Shown here piece by piece: positions 11,201-23,200 of a DNA stretch of 64,000 nt. The notes beneath the pieces were generated by a model, which saw nothing but the letters and a program-made list of their open reading frames with translations, made no database searches and was not told the DNA's origin. Origin of the DNA: Lithobates sylvaticus (taxonomy: Eukaryota > Chordata > Amphibia > Anura > Ranidae); assembly GCA_028564925.1 (NCBI GenBank), contig CM053028.1, positions 365,409,012 through 365,473,011 on the forward strand. Direction: 5' to 3'. The position numbers and the translations under genes are program-made. Numbering within the stretch: position 1 is the stretch's first letter; each line of letters begins with the position of its first letter.

Positions 11201-14200
11201 AATAAATTTATCACTCAGAACAGTGGAGCCCTAGTATAAAGCTGGTAGTTGCAGTCCGGGTGCCAAAGCTGTGGTATCCTCCCATCTACCTAAAGACATT
11301 ATAGTCAACAGAGAACGCTTGGGTATGCTTGGGGTGTGAGGTGTCTCTGCGGTTGTGCATTCCAGTTTGGTTTCCAGTTTGAGTTCCCCCCTCCTCCTCT
11401 GTACATTCTGGGGCTAGGGTAGTGGGGGTTTATTCCCCCTCTATTTGGGGTTAACAGACAACATGTTATGATAATGTTTTAATTACGCTTTGCTTCTGTC
11501 TAAAAATGAGTTATGAATATATATTTGGCTCCTCAAGAAGTGGACTACGTCCATAAAACGTGTTGAGCTGCACAATGTGGGAATGGATCATCTGTTTGCA
11601 AGAGATATACTGTTCCGCTAACATATGATTACCTTGTCTTGTTTGTTTAACAATTTTTGTATTTTTTGTAATCAAGTGGGCAAGCAATGGCTTTTTATGG
11701 AAATATTCAGGCTGGGTTCACACTTAGTTTGGACTAGGCTCACATAAGAGGTCCGATGCATCCCTGTTCTCCATTTCAGGGACGAATCAGCTCCGAATTT
11801 TTCCCACAAATTCGGACCTGAAACTGAGCGAAAGACGCACAGGACCACGGTGCTATTCCCTCCGCGACCACCGCAGAGATGTGTGAACGGGCTCCATTGA
11901 GAGCCAATCACACTCTCCTGTCATGCAAATTGGATGCGGGGAAAGCCACATCCAATCCGCACTAGTGTGAACTATTAAAGTTAAAAATAAAAGATATTGA
12001 TATGTTTTAATAAGAAAATTATTGTGCTTCAAAAATCAAATTTTTGCAAAATTCATCAACCTGCTGGATGCATGTAATGCTTTTAGATGGAGTAGTACAT
12101 CCGCTGCATGTATTAACATTCAGGTTGATTCAGTTTAATTGCGTTCGGAAAAATAGAAATCTGTGCATCCAGGGGCAGACTAGATAATCTAAACCAGGGG
12201 TCTCAAACTGGTGGCCCTCCAGCTGTTGCAAAACGACATGTCCCATCATGCCTCTGCCTTTGGGAGTCATGCTTTTAACTGTCAGCCTTGCAATGCCTCA
12301 TGGGACTTGTAGTCAGCTGGAGGGCCGCCAGTTTGAGACCCCTGCTTTAAACGCATCAATAATATAAATGCAACTATAAACACAATTTTGTCTTAAAAGA
12401 CAAAAGCGCCACTGTTTGACATTAATCCATGTCATAAAGTGCCCAGAGCGCAGAGACTACGTTGTTTCATTTTCAATGCTATCAACATAGTTTTTATCAA
12501 ACTCTGTTTCTTCCTCAATAATTTCCTATAAATAAAGAATTTATTTAAAAAATCTATTGATCTAGCATTGCACACAATCTGGTAAACTGCATGTTAATTT
12601 TTTTAACTGGATTTCTGTTCAGTATTCATTACTAAAATTCCTTTTGTGTGACTGGCAGCCAGAGGCATATGACCATCCAAAAAGTGAAGTGGTAACTTAA
12701 GGCAGGAAATGAGAGCTCTTTTCAGCAATATTGAGTTAATGGTTAACAGTCAGCTGGTAGCATTTCAAAATCCGAAAATTGAGAAATGTTCACCTGAGAA
12801 TTCTTGCATATTGCTTAAATTGATGACAACTAAGAAGTATGAGAGGCTCACAAGTGAGCTTTACGATGTACTGAATGTCCCACACTTAGTGCCACTGGCC
12901 CATTTATGAGATTATCACTACTATTGTTCCCTCAGGTTCACCCTACTTTTTCTGCAACAGTGCTATGAGTACCAAATAGTAATATATTCATTGTAGATAG
13001 GTAGAGGTTTAAACATAAGAAATATTAATTGCACCCAAAGCCCCATTTTCAATGTTATCTGCAGCGCTGACATTATCAATAGCTGCTGTCATCCAAAACT
13101 GACCTATTTGACCTCTTCTGTTTAACAGCAGAAGATTTTGAAGCGATGATATTCATTGCCATTGATGAATTACTGAGGTTCACAGACAAACAATTAGCAG
13201 ATTTATTTCTTGCAACAATGAAGAGCTGGAAAATCTCTTAGTGATAACAGTGGACATTGGAACTTTTAACTTACAGCAGAATGGACAGTAAGTTCAGATA
13301 TAAAAATAATTAAAAGAATAAGGAAATGGGGTATACTATCCATATGACAGCCTTTCTCACCCTGTTTAACATGGCAGAAACCTTATAATAACTTTCTGGT
13401 CTTAGGGAACCCCTGCTAATATTTACTATATGTACAGTATAGCTCACAGTATATTAGCCTGATGGTCAGTGGGAAGAATGCTCCTTACATTTGTGGCCAA
13501 TAGGATGAATCCCCGCTTACATATAAAAGATCATTGGTTTCAAGGATTACTTCAATGCGGCGTACACACGCTCAGACTTTCCGGCGGGAGTGTCCGCCGG
13601 ATTGTCCTCCGTGTGCGAGGCAAGTCCATTCATTTCAAAAGTCCCGCGGACTAGCACACAGACCGCGGGATTGTCCGCCGGACTGCCGAGTCCAGCGGAC
13701 AATTTTAAGTCTGAATTTAAAACTTAGTCCGCCGGACTTTTGGGAGGAAAACACACGGGCGGATTTTCCGGTGGACAATCCCGCGGGAAAGTCCGCTTGT
13801 GTGTACGCGGCCTAACGAGAAGAAGGAATTGTTCATTGCTCAAGGAACCCCTGGATGAACTCTAGCTAAGAAAAGCTGCAATAGGACAACATTAATTACA
13901 ATAATAATAAAAGCAAACCATTAATTTTAACAAAAAACTTCCCAAGTAAAATGTGCATTTAAAGCCGTTACCCCAAAAAGCTAATTGTTGTATCTGGCTC
14001 CAGGACCCTTCCTCTCCTAAAACTGGATTTATTTATTGATTTTTATTGATTTATTGATTTATTTTTTGTTGCAGGGGCAGAACTTTCTCCTTTCTTGCCT
14101 AGGTGAGAATGATGTTGCTTTCAATGCATACATGTGCAGATGTGTTGAAGGACTCTGCCTTCAGTACAAGGCAGAGACCTTTGTCAGAGATACGCATTCG

Positions 14201-17200
14201 CAAGTTTGCCTGTGCCCATGAGCGAAGATGGCACAATTAAGGAGGCACAAGACCTCTGTTCGGTCTGTGCACGCATCAAAGTATACTTTGTTGTGTGCAC
14301 AGATGTACCTCAAGGCTGTGCCAGGTCCCAAAAGGCCAGACAGAGCCCTTTGGCTTATTACCACGTGTACTGGACCATCAAAAATGGCAGCGCTGATAAG
14401 GGGGCAGGGCCAGCAGTAAAGGGACTGAAGTTCCTATTAAATGTGTTTTATGTATGTTATTTACCTGTAAAAGCATCCCTTGTACAAGCACCAAAAAGCT
14501 ATGAGATTGCTGTTGGGCACTGCCTTGGATGTGCTGTTAGCAGCCCCAGCAGACTCAGAGCTATCATTCAAGTAACACTCTTTAGTATTGCCTTTCACTT
14601 CTCCTCTGGGGGCCATGATTAAGAGGGACAGCCGGAGGTATTCGTATTGTGCGATCGGCCCAAGGTTATCTAGAGTCCTGCATAAAGGTTATGTAGGGAG
14701 GAGCATGGCCAGCACAGAGTTATAAGACAATCAACTTATCGGGGCTAGTTGCATGTTCTAGCACATTTCAAAGCCATCTCATTGCACTTTCAGAGAGTTA
14801 AAATTACTGTGCAAATGAAACCCAACCCTTTTACAATCTGCAGACCCATGCTAGTACTAGCTGTAAAAAAAAAAACACTTAAAGGAAAACTAATTTCAGA
14901 TAAACATGGGGACTGCCACTGCTGAACCCTCCAACTGAAGGTCAACATAACATCCAAGTAAGTAGCTTTTTCAGGGCAGCAGTGGCAACCATGTGTTTTT
15001 CTCAGGACAAGTGTAATTTGTTAATCTTTAATAATTGCATACGTGGAATAAATTGTGATCTTTATATCCAACCAGAGCTCAGTGTTATATACAGAAAGTA
15101 TTGTTAAATTCAAACTAAACATACCTTGACAAAAACAAAATGAATAAATCCTTGTGGGAATGTCACGGTAAGAGTTGCTGTGGATTCATTACAAGTGCCG
15201 TTTCCCGTAGTGTTTTCCGGGATCACATTAAAATACCATTTGACCTGTGTAAAAGCAGTATGAGAGCTTCTGTAAACAACTGAAATGTTAGCACATTTGT
15301 TCCCATAAAGTTAATAAAGACGGTAAGGGTTTTCAATGAAGACAAGAATGAGAACGCCATTTACTGACTGCGAACACGATACCAGATAATCAAAGTCCAT
15401 CGATTGCTTTGAATCATGCCAAAAACAAACAAGGAGCCTACCAAAACAGGAACCCTCTTCAAAATGTAAAGCAAGTTATATGCATGTAATAAAAGTTACA
15501 TAGTTCTGTTTCTATTGCTGAAACTTTTATGTTTATAAGGAATGTACAGGCTTTAATTGTTTTGTTTTTTTCCTTTTCTTCTTAAACAAATACATGGGAA
15601 TTCATAAAGGCTGTCATAGACATCCTTTAGAATTTCATCAGTGCTTGCATCTAATATACAGTATGTGCATGTCACGGACAGGTACATGGATCTGTCCATG
15701 TCTGTACTGGAGTAGGAGAGTCCACACTGGACACTAATTCCTTAGTGCATTCACCACTGCCCTCCCTCTCCTGCCACTTCACCTGCCAGCTCTGTATTGG
15801 AGTAGATGGAACCTGATGGGGAACTGAGAGACTAGTTCCTCATTAGGATCTTTTCACTTTTGACATAAATGACAGCTTTCCAGCACAAGCATCACCCACT
15901 CTGTACACCAACTCAGAGTTGATCTTAAAATGGTTGTAATATGTAAACCTCAGACATAAAATATGAACAAAGCATATCCCTCTATAGTGTGTACTTGTCT
16001 CAATTAGGAGCACCAAGTGTAATTTCTGCTATCAGCATGAGTCACTTCTGACAAGTTTTCCTGACACCAAAAAAAAAATGGGGACAGGGGAGGGAACTCC
16101 AACAGATTGACAGCCTCATCTCTGTTCCTGTGAGCTGTGTGGAGGGGGTGTCCATTTCCTCCAATTAGCTCTCAGAGCTCTCCTCACTGAGCTATGCAGA
16201 GTGTAATTTCAGATCTCCACCCCCTTTTTTCTGAACTCTCAGACAAGCTTTATCAATTCAGAACTTTGAATGGATTGTAGAAGAGAGTGCTGCAGGTAAA
16301 CAAGTACAACGTATGTAGGAAGATTTGTTTAATCTCTGTGTATAATCTGAGGCCAGTCACTTCACAGGGTATACCGTATGTAAGGGTTTACAACCACTTT
16401 AATTACCACCAGTTTCCTAAACTTAGAACTGGCAGTAACTAATTTGATGCTGAAATAGCGACAGATGCTTAAAGTGGTGGTAGTAAGAACTGGTAGTAAG
16501 AACTACCTGAGTTTGCCGCAGGTGTTGGTAATGTTACTGTCACTAGTGCAAATGTATGCTGAATTGGCACAGGCAGTTCTTAAAATAACTACTGCTCTGA
16601 TCGGGCATTAGAGTATTCCCTAAACAAAATAAGCATTTTAGTCTGCTTATGTTGACCATTGGAACATATTTTTTTTCAATTTTTTTTTACTTATAAATAT
16701 ATTATCTTTTAACATAAGCTGGACTTTTGCTAGAGATGAAGGAAAACTGGTCAGATAGTGCAGCTTTATAAAGACATGGACTCCCATAATCCTAAGAGGC
16801 ATACCTTTGCATCTTTGTCTTGCATTACTGCTGTTGAATTAACCAGTTCAAGTTCGAGACCCATGTCTGCAATTATACATGTCATGTTACCATTCATCAC
16901 TTTGTACTCTTTGTTTTTTGGTGGTGAAGGCTTTGTTGGTAGAATTGGCGACGTAGTATGTGCTGTTGTTGGATGTGTTGTGGTATTGGTGGATGCATGT
17001 GAGGTCGTATTTGAAGGTGTGTGTGTTGTGTTTGAGGTTGTATGTGGTGTTGAGTGTGTTGTACTGGAAGACGTGTGTGCTGTAGAAGACATATTTATTG
17101 TGCTGCTGGACGATTCTGGTGCCTTAGAAGTTGCTGACTGAACTGTTGCAACTGTGGATTGTTCTGCATATATGTCAACCATGAATATTCCTAAAAAAGG

Positions 17201-20200
17201 AGACAAGAAAGATAATGTAGATAATTAAATAATTAAACATGTAGACACAAATAATATCATATAAAAAGTCAGGCAAAAAAAATAATAATAATAGAGGAAA
17301 AAATATGACGTCAACATCTTGTAAAGCCAGGCCTCGTGTACTTAAATGATACCCAACCCTTATGGGTCCACCAACAATTCTGTACATCATGAATACATAT
17401 ACGGTAACTAGTTTGTTTGATTTCAAATGAAAGGAGGTGGAAATTATGCTTTTTTTTATTTGTTCTTAGCACTTCTAGTTCCTGTGTTGCAGGCAGGGCT
17501 CATAAAGATTCAGCATCAGATATCTTATTTTAAGTAACAAATGATGCATTATTACAAATAACTCTGGGACTCCTCTGCCCCATCCCTTATTATGTTGTAG
17601 ATGTGATATAGCCTTCAAATTATGCATTATTACAAGGAACTATGGGGCCCCTCTGCCCCACCCCTTATGTTGTAGATGTGATATAGCCTTCAAATTATGC
17701 ATTATTACAAGGAACTATGGGGTCCCTCGGCCCCACCCCTTATTATGTTGTAAATGTGATATAGCCTTTTTTTTGTTTATTAACTGTTTATGCACATTTT
17801 TAAATGTTATGTCCAGTTAATTCATAAAACAGTGCATCTAAATAAGTAAGTAAGTTGCTCTACCTGTCTGCGATTTCCCACCTGACTCTTCATACCCTCT
17901 GGTAACTGCATAGACTCCACTCTTGTTTTATACACTGGACTACATTGCCTAACTGAACTCTAATTCTGCCTTACTAAGAATTTAAATCTGCTATCTATAC
18001 TTGCTTGTTTGTTTATTTTTGAAAGTGTCACTTATTTTGTATTATGCTACCTTGGACAAGATCACATATTTAACCTTATCCTGTTGCCCGCTCTTGCATT
18101 GCACTCTGTCCAGGCCAGTTGTAAATCCCCACCCCCCACAAGCCTGGTTTTATCAGCTCCTAATTGAATAATTGTGAATCTTCCCCCTACACCATCTCTG
18201 CATAAATGTAGTTCATTTCTTGGGACGGCTGGCGAGGGTTTGGGCTGGCCACTCCTTGTGCAAAGTGTCACTGCAGCGACAAGTGTTTGGCACTTGTACA
18301 GGGGCACTTTGACTAAGGTACTGCTACAAAAAAGTAAGTACGGACATTAGTGTTCCACACCTATTTTACACAAAGTTCCCCTTCATCCTCTAACTTTCCT
18401 CAGCCTTCCTTCTATTCCCATCTCCCCACCCTCCAACATGCTCACACCAATCTTTGCTATAACGTCCTCTCCTCTCCTCAAACTCTCATGTCTTTATCCC
18501 CCCTCTCCAGCCCTCAACCTGTACATATCTCCCTCTCTTCTGCCCACTCAATATTACTGCACTTATCACCTCCTGCTCATTCTAAGCCCACACTGTATCA
18601 CCACTTCCACTACACTGCCCTCATATAAATCCCACTTCCACCTTACCACCCTCATCCTCCTACTTCTTCTAATGTCTGGGGACATCGCACCAAACCCCGG
18701 CCCTCCCACACACAATTCCCACCCCCAAAATTGTCTGTCTACCTCTTCCAACAGTAGTCGTAACTCCCACCTTCTCATCCCAATTCCCCTGATTCCACAA
18801 GTCAGCCCCCCTCTTTCATGTGCCCTCTGGAATGCCCGCTTGGTTGTCAACAAACTAGCTTCTGTCAATGACCTTTTCCTCTCCAAATCCCTCAAACTAT
18901 TTGCTATTACCGAAACCTGGCTCCAGGAATTCGACACTACCTCTCCAGCTGCCCTGTCCCACAGTGGCCTCCTCTGGACTCACTCCACCAGACCCAGTGG
19001 ACGAAAAGGAGGTGGTGTCTGACTTCTTCTCTCTCCACAATGCACCTTCCAGGTTCTTCCCACTCCTCCCTCTCTTTCCCCCTGCTCTTTCGAAGTCCAC
19101 TGCATTCGTCTTTTTTCTCCAGCTTGTCTGAGGGTCGCAGTCATTTATCAGCCTCCTGGACCAGTGTCACACTTCTCTGCATGGCTACCCTACTTACTCT
19201 CCTCTGAAGTACCTGCCATCATCTTAGGTGACTTTAACATTCCAATCAATGTTAATACTGCAACCACTTCTCAACTGCTTAACCTAACCTCCTCTTTTAA
19301 CCTAACACAATGGACACAAACCACCACTCACTCCAACAGCAATACTCTCGACTTCATATTCTCCCATCGCTGCACTCCCTGCAACCTCTCTAACACACCC
19401 TTTCCTCTCTCTGATCACAACCTTTTCCGTTTCACACTCTCCTTGTCTCCTACCTCCCATGCTGCCAACCCACAAACCACTACCATCAGAAACCTTCGCA
19501 ACCTTAACCCTTCCCTTCTTCATTCTGCTACTGATGGCCTTTATGACAAAATCGCACCCCTGTCCTGCCCAGACCTAACCATTCCATCTACAACAATACG
19601 CTGTCATCCTCCCTAGACGTACTTGCTCCTCTTTCTACACGCAGAACCAGGCCCCATCTGCCACAACCCTGGCAAACAGACGACACCAGAAGTCTCAAGA
19701 GACGCAGCCGTGCTCTTGAGCGAGCATGTCGTAAATCTAAGTCCCTGCAAGACTTTACCCTCTACAAATCTGCCCTTCTCAAATACAACTCCTGCCTCCA
19801 CACTGCTAAACAAACCTACTACAACACTCTCATCAAAACCCTCGCATCCAAACCTCGTCAACTCTTTTCTACTCTTAATTCCTTACTTAACCCCCCCTCC
19901 CCACTGCCCCCACCCACCAACTTGCTTACCGCTCAACAGATTGCCAACCATTTCAAAAACAAAATTTACACCATTCGCAAGGAGATATCCAGCATTCAAC
20001 TTCCGCCCCTACCCAACACATCGGGTCCAACACCACACTCAATAATCTTTCTGCCCAGTTACCACCGCTGAAGTTGATAAACTCCTCTCCATGGCCCACC
20101 TCACCACCTGTCCCCTGGACCTTGTCCCCTCACATTTACTGCGACCAGCTTCCCACTCTATCCTAAACTCCCTAACCCACATCTTGAATGAATGAATGAA

Positions 20201-23200
20201 TGAATAATTTGTATAGCGCTACAATGCGAACCGAATCGCCTCAAGGCGCTGTAATTAGTGCTTTGTTGTCAAGCTTCTGAGAAGAGGTGGGTCTTGAGTT
20301 TTTTCCTGAAGACCTGATGGTTTTCTTCCATGCGGATGTAGGTTGGTAGTGCATTCCATAGCCGTGGTCCTTGGACAGCGAATCTTCGTTCCCCTTTTGA
20401 TTTGTAGCGGGACTTGGGGATGAGGAGGAGGTTTTGGTCGGACGATCGAAGACTGCGATTGGGTGTGTAGCGTTTTATTTTCTCGAGAAGGTATTGAGGC
20501 GCGTCTCCATGGGTGCATTTGTGGGTGAGGCAGAGGGTCTTGAAAATGACCCGATTCTTTACGGTTAGCCAATGTAGGCTCCTCAGGGAAGGGGAGATGG
20601 ATTCCCAGGTTTTTTTTCCTGTTATCAGCCTTGCCGCCGTGTTTTGGATAAGTTGTAAGCGTGCAAGTTGATATTGGGGTAACCCTATGTAGAGGGAGTT
20701 TGCGTAGTCCAGTCGTGAATTAATGACTGTTCCAACTACCACTGCTTTGTCCTCCTTTGGAATGAAGGGGATGAGTCTGCGTAGAAGGCGAAGGAGATGG
20801 TGAGATCCGCTAACTACCGATCCTATTTGTGCCTCCATTGACATTTCTGAGTCAAAAATGACTCCGAGGCTCTTGGCCTTGGTTCTTGGGGAGATGGTCT
20901 GTCCAAGGATGGTAGGAGGTGTCCAAGGGATCTTGGTTCGGGAGTTTTGGTTTGCATGTAGAATAAGAAGTTCTGTTTTTGATTCGTTCAGTTTAAGAGA
21001 GCTGGCAGTCATCCAGTCGTCTATTCGAGTGAGGCAGTTTTCTAATTGCCGATGAGGGTCTTTTTGTCCGGTGATCCGAAAGTATAATTGGGTGTCATCA
21101 GCGTATGAGTGGAAGCAGAGATCCGATCTTCTGATGATTTTGAGGAGTGGGCGGATGTATATGTTGAAGAGCACTGGCGACAAGGGTGATCCTTGAGGGA
21201 CTCCACACGAGATTGCCCGTGTTTCAGAGGTAAAAGCTCCTAGTTTCACTGTCTGAGAGCGATTTCCTAAGAAGGATGCGAACCATTGTAGGTCTGCGTC
21301 TGCGACTCCTGCTACTTCTGTAAGGCGGATGAGTAGAGTGTTGTGGTCCACAGTATCAAACGCTGCGCTGAGGTCCAACAGCACCAGGAGACATGATTCT
21401 CCGTCATCTGCTGCTTCGAGGGCGTCGTCCCAAATCTTCAGGAGTGCCATTTCTGTGCCATGGCCTGGGCGGAAGCCTGATTTTAGAGGGTCCAGGAGTT
21501 TGTGTGTGTCTAGGTGGCGGTGTAGCTGTTGTACTACCGCTTTCTCCATAATCTTGGAGATGGTGTTGAGGCTTGTTATCGGTCTGCGGTGGTTGGGGTC
21601 CCGGGGGTCGAGGTTGGGCTTCTTTAGCAGGGGTTTGATGATGCCTTGTTTGAGGGCGCCTGGAACAATCCCTTCTTTGAAAGATTGATTTATGAGGTGA
21701 GTTAGCGTAGGCGCCAAGATGTCAGAGCATTCTTTCAGCAGTTTTGTGGGGATGATGTCAATAGGAGATGTGCTGTCTCTGAGGTTTTTGATGATGTTTT
21801 TGGTGGTGTCCGTGGAGATTGGGATCAAAGAAAACTTTGGCGGAAGAGGGATATTTGTGACCATATCTTCTTTTTGCTCTGGATGGCTGAGGTTGGAAGT
21901 TTTTTTCATATGGATTATTTTCCGGATGTTGTCGATTTTGTCAATGAAAAAATCTGATAACTCATTACAGAAATCTTGGGTTTCGTTTGCTGGGGGCTCT
22001 AAGCATGCCGGGTTCATCGACTGAGCGACTATTTTAAAAAGTTCCCGAGGGCGGTTTAGTGCCGATGAAATGGTATTTGCAAAAAAATCTTTTTTAGCTT
22101 TAAAGATTGCTTTGTGATAATTCTCAGTGAGTCCTTTGTAGTTTGTCTGATTTTCTTTGGTAGGATTTCTTCTCCATGCTCTTTCGGCTCTTCTGCGTTC
22201 TTGCTTGAGTAGCATGAGAGAGCTGTTAAACCATCCTGAGTTTTTTCTCCGGATAGGTGTTCTGCGTTTTGGAGCCACTGCGTCTGCTGATTGTAGTAAT
22301 ACCTTGTTTAGGGAGCGGAGTGTATGTTCCGTTGAGTGGGTTAAATTCAGCGTTGCTATTTTGTTTGCCAACGTGTTTTTGAAGGTTTCGGAGTGTAGTT
22401 TCTTCTGCGATCTGGTCCAATGAGTTGTTGTTGCCGGTTTCTGTTTTTGCTGGGTGGTATTAGTGGTGATTTTAAATTTGATGGTCCGTCCATGGTAGTG
22501 GTAGGTTGTCGAGTATGTTGATGTTCAAATTTTGTTTGAAGATAAGGTCCAGGGTGTGTCCTGAGCCATGTGTTGGAGTCTTTATCAGTTGCTGGAGACC
22601 CAGTTCTTCCAGTTGGTTGATGCAGGCGGTGGCGATAGGGTCTTGGGTAGAATTTGCCCAGAGATTAAAGTCTCCAAGTACCAGGAGGTTTTTGGATTTC
22701 AGGGTGTGTATTGCAGTGAATTCCGTGAGGGGAGTAAGAAGATTGGTCTTTGGTCCTGGTGGTCTATAGCAAAGTAGAATGTGGGTGGTGTCATGGGGTG
22801 TTGATTGAAGATGTAGCGTCAGTGTCTCCATAAAAGGCACTGAGTTCTGCAAAATCGGTTTGGTGAGCACCAGGTGCGATTTAAAAATCGCTGCTAGGCC
22901 TCCCCCTTTTTTTCCTATCCGATGCTCAGTTAGGATCCTGTAGTTCTCCGGCACCAATTCGGTAAGGATGGTGTTGCAGTCGGGGGTTAGCCAGCTTTCC
23001 GTGATGAAGAGGCAATCTATGTTGTTTTGGGTGATGAAGTCGTGTACTTCCAGTCTGTGTTTGACTGCAGATCTGGTGTTGATCATGGCGCATGCTAATT
23101 GCTGAGGTTGAGTTGGTATCTTCCTGTGTTTGATGGTTGATCGTCGGTCGGTCTTTAGTAGTTGTTCTTTCCTTAGAATTTTTTGAATGGTGGCTGGCAA

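Noticed and set aside
13534-13815. 93-codon ORF with Arg/Pro-rich repeats
   Set aside because: Encoded by the inverted CCGCCGGA words of a Harbinger MITE.
16758-17141. 127-codon plus-strand ORF over LAMP exon 2
   Set aside because: It is the antisense of the Ser/Thr-rich exon, which rarely yields stops. The Val/Cys repeats are a reflection of Thr codons.
18062-18307. 81-codon minus ORF before the L2
   Set aside because: No family feature and no splice or transcript support.
20858-22769. Several plus-strand ORFs of 65-119 codons
   Set aside because: They are shadows of the minus-strand L2 RT and endonuclease.
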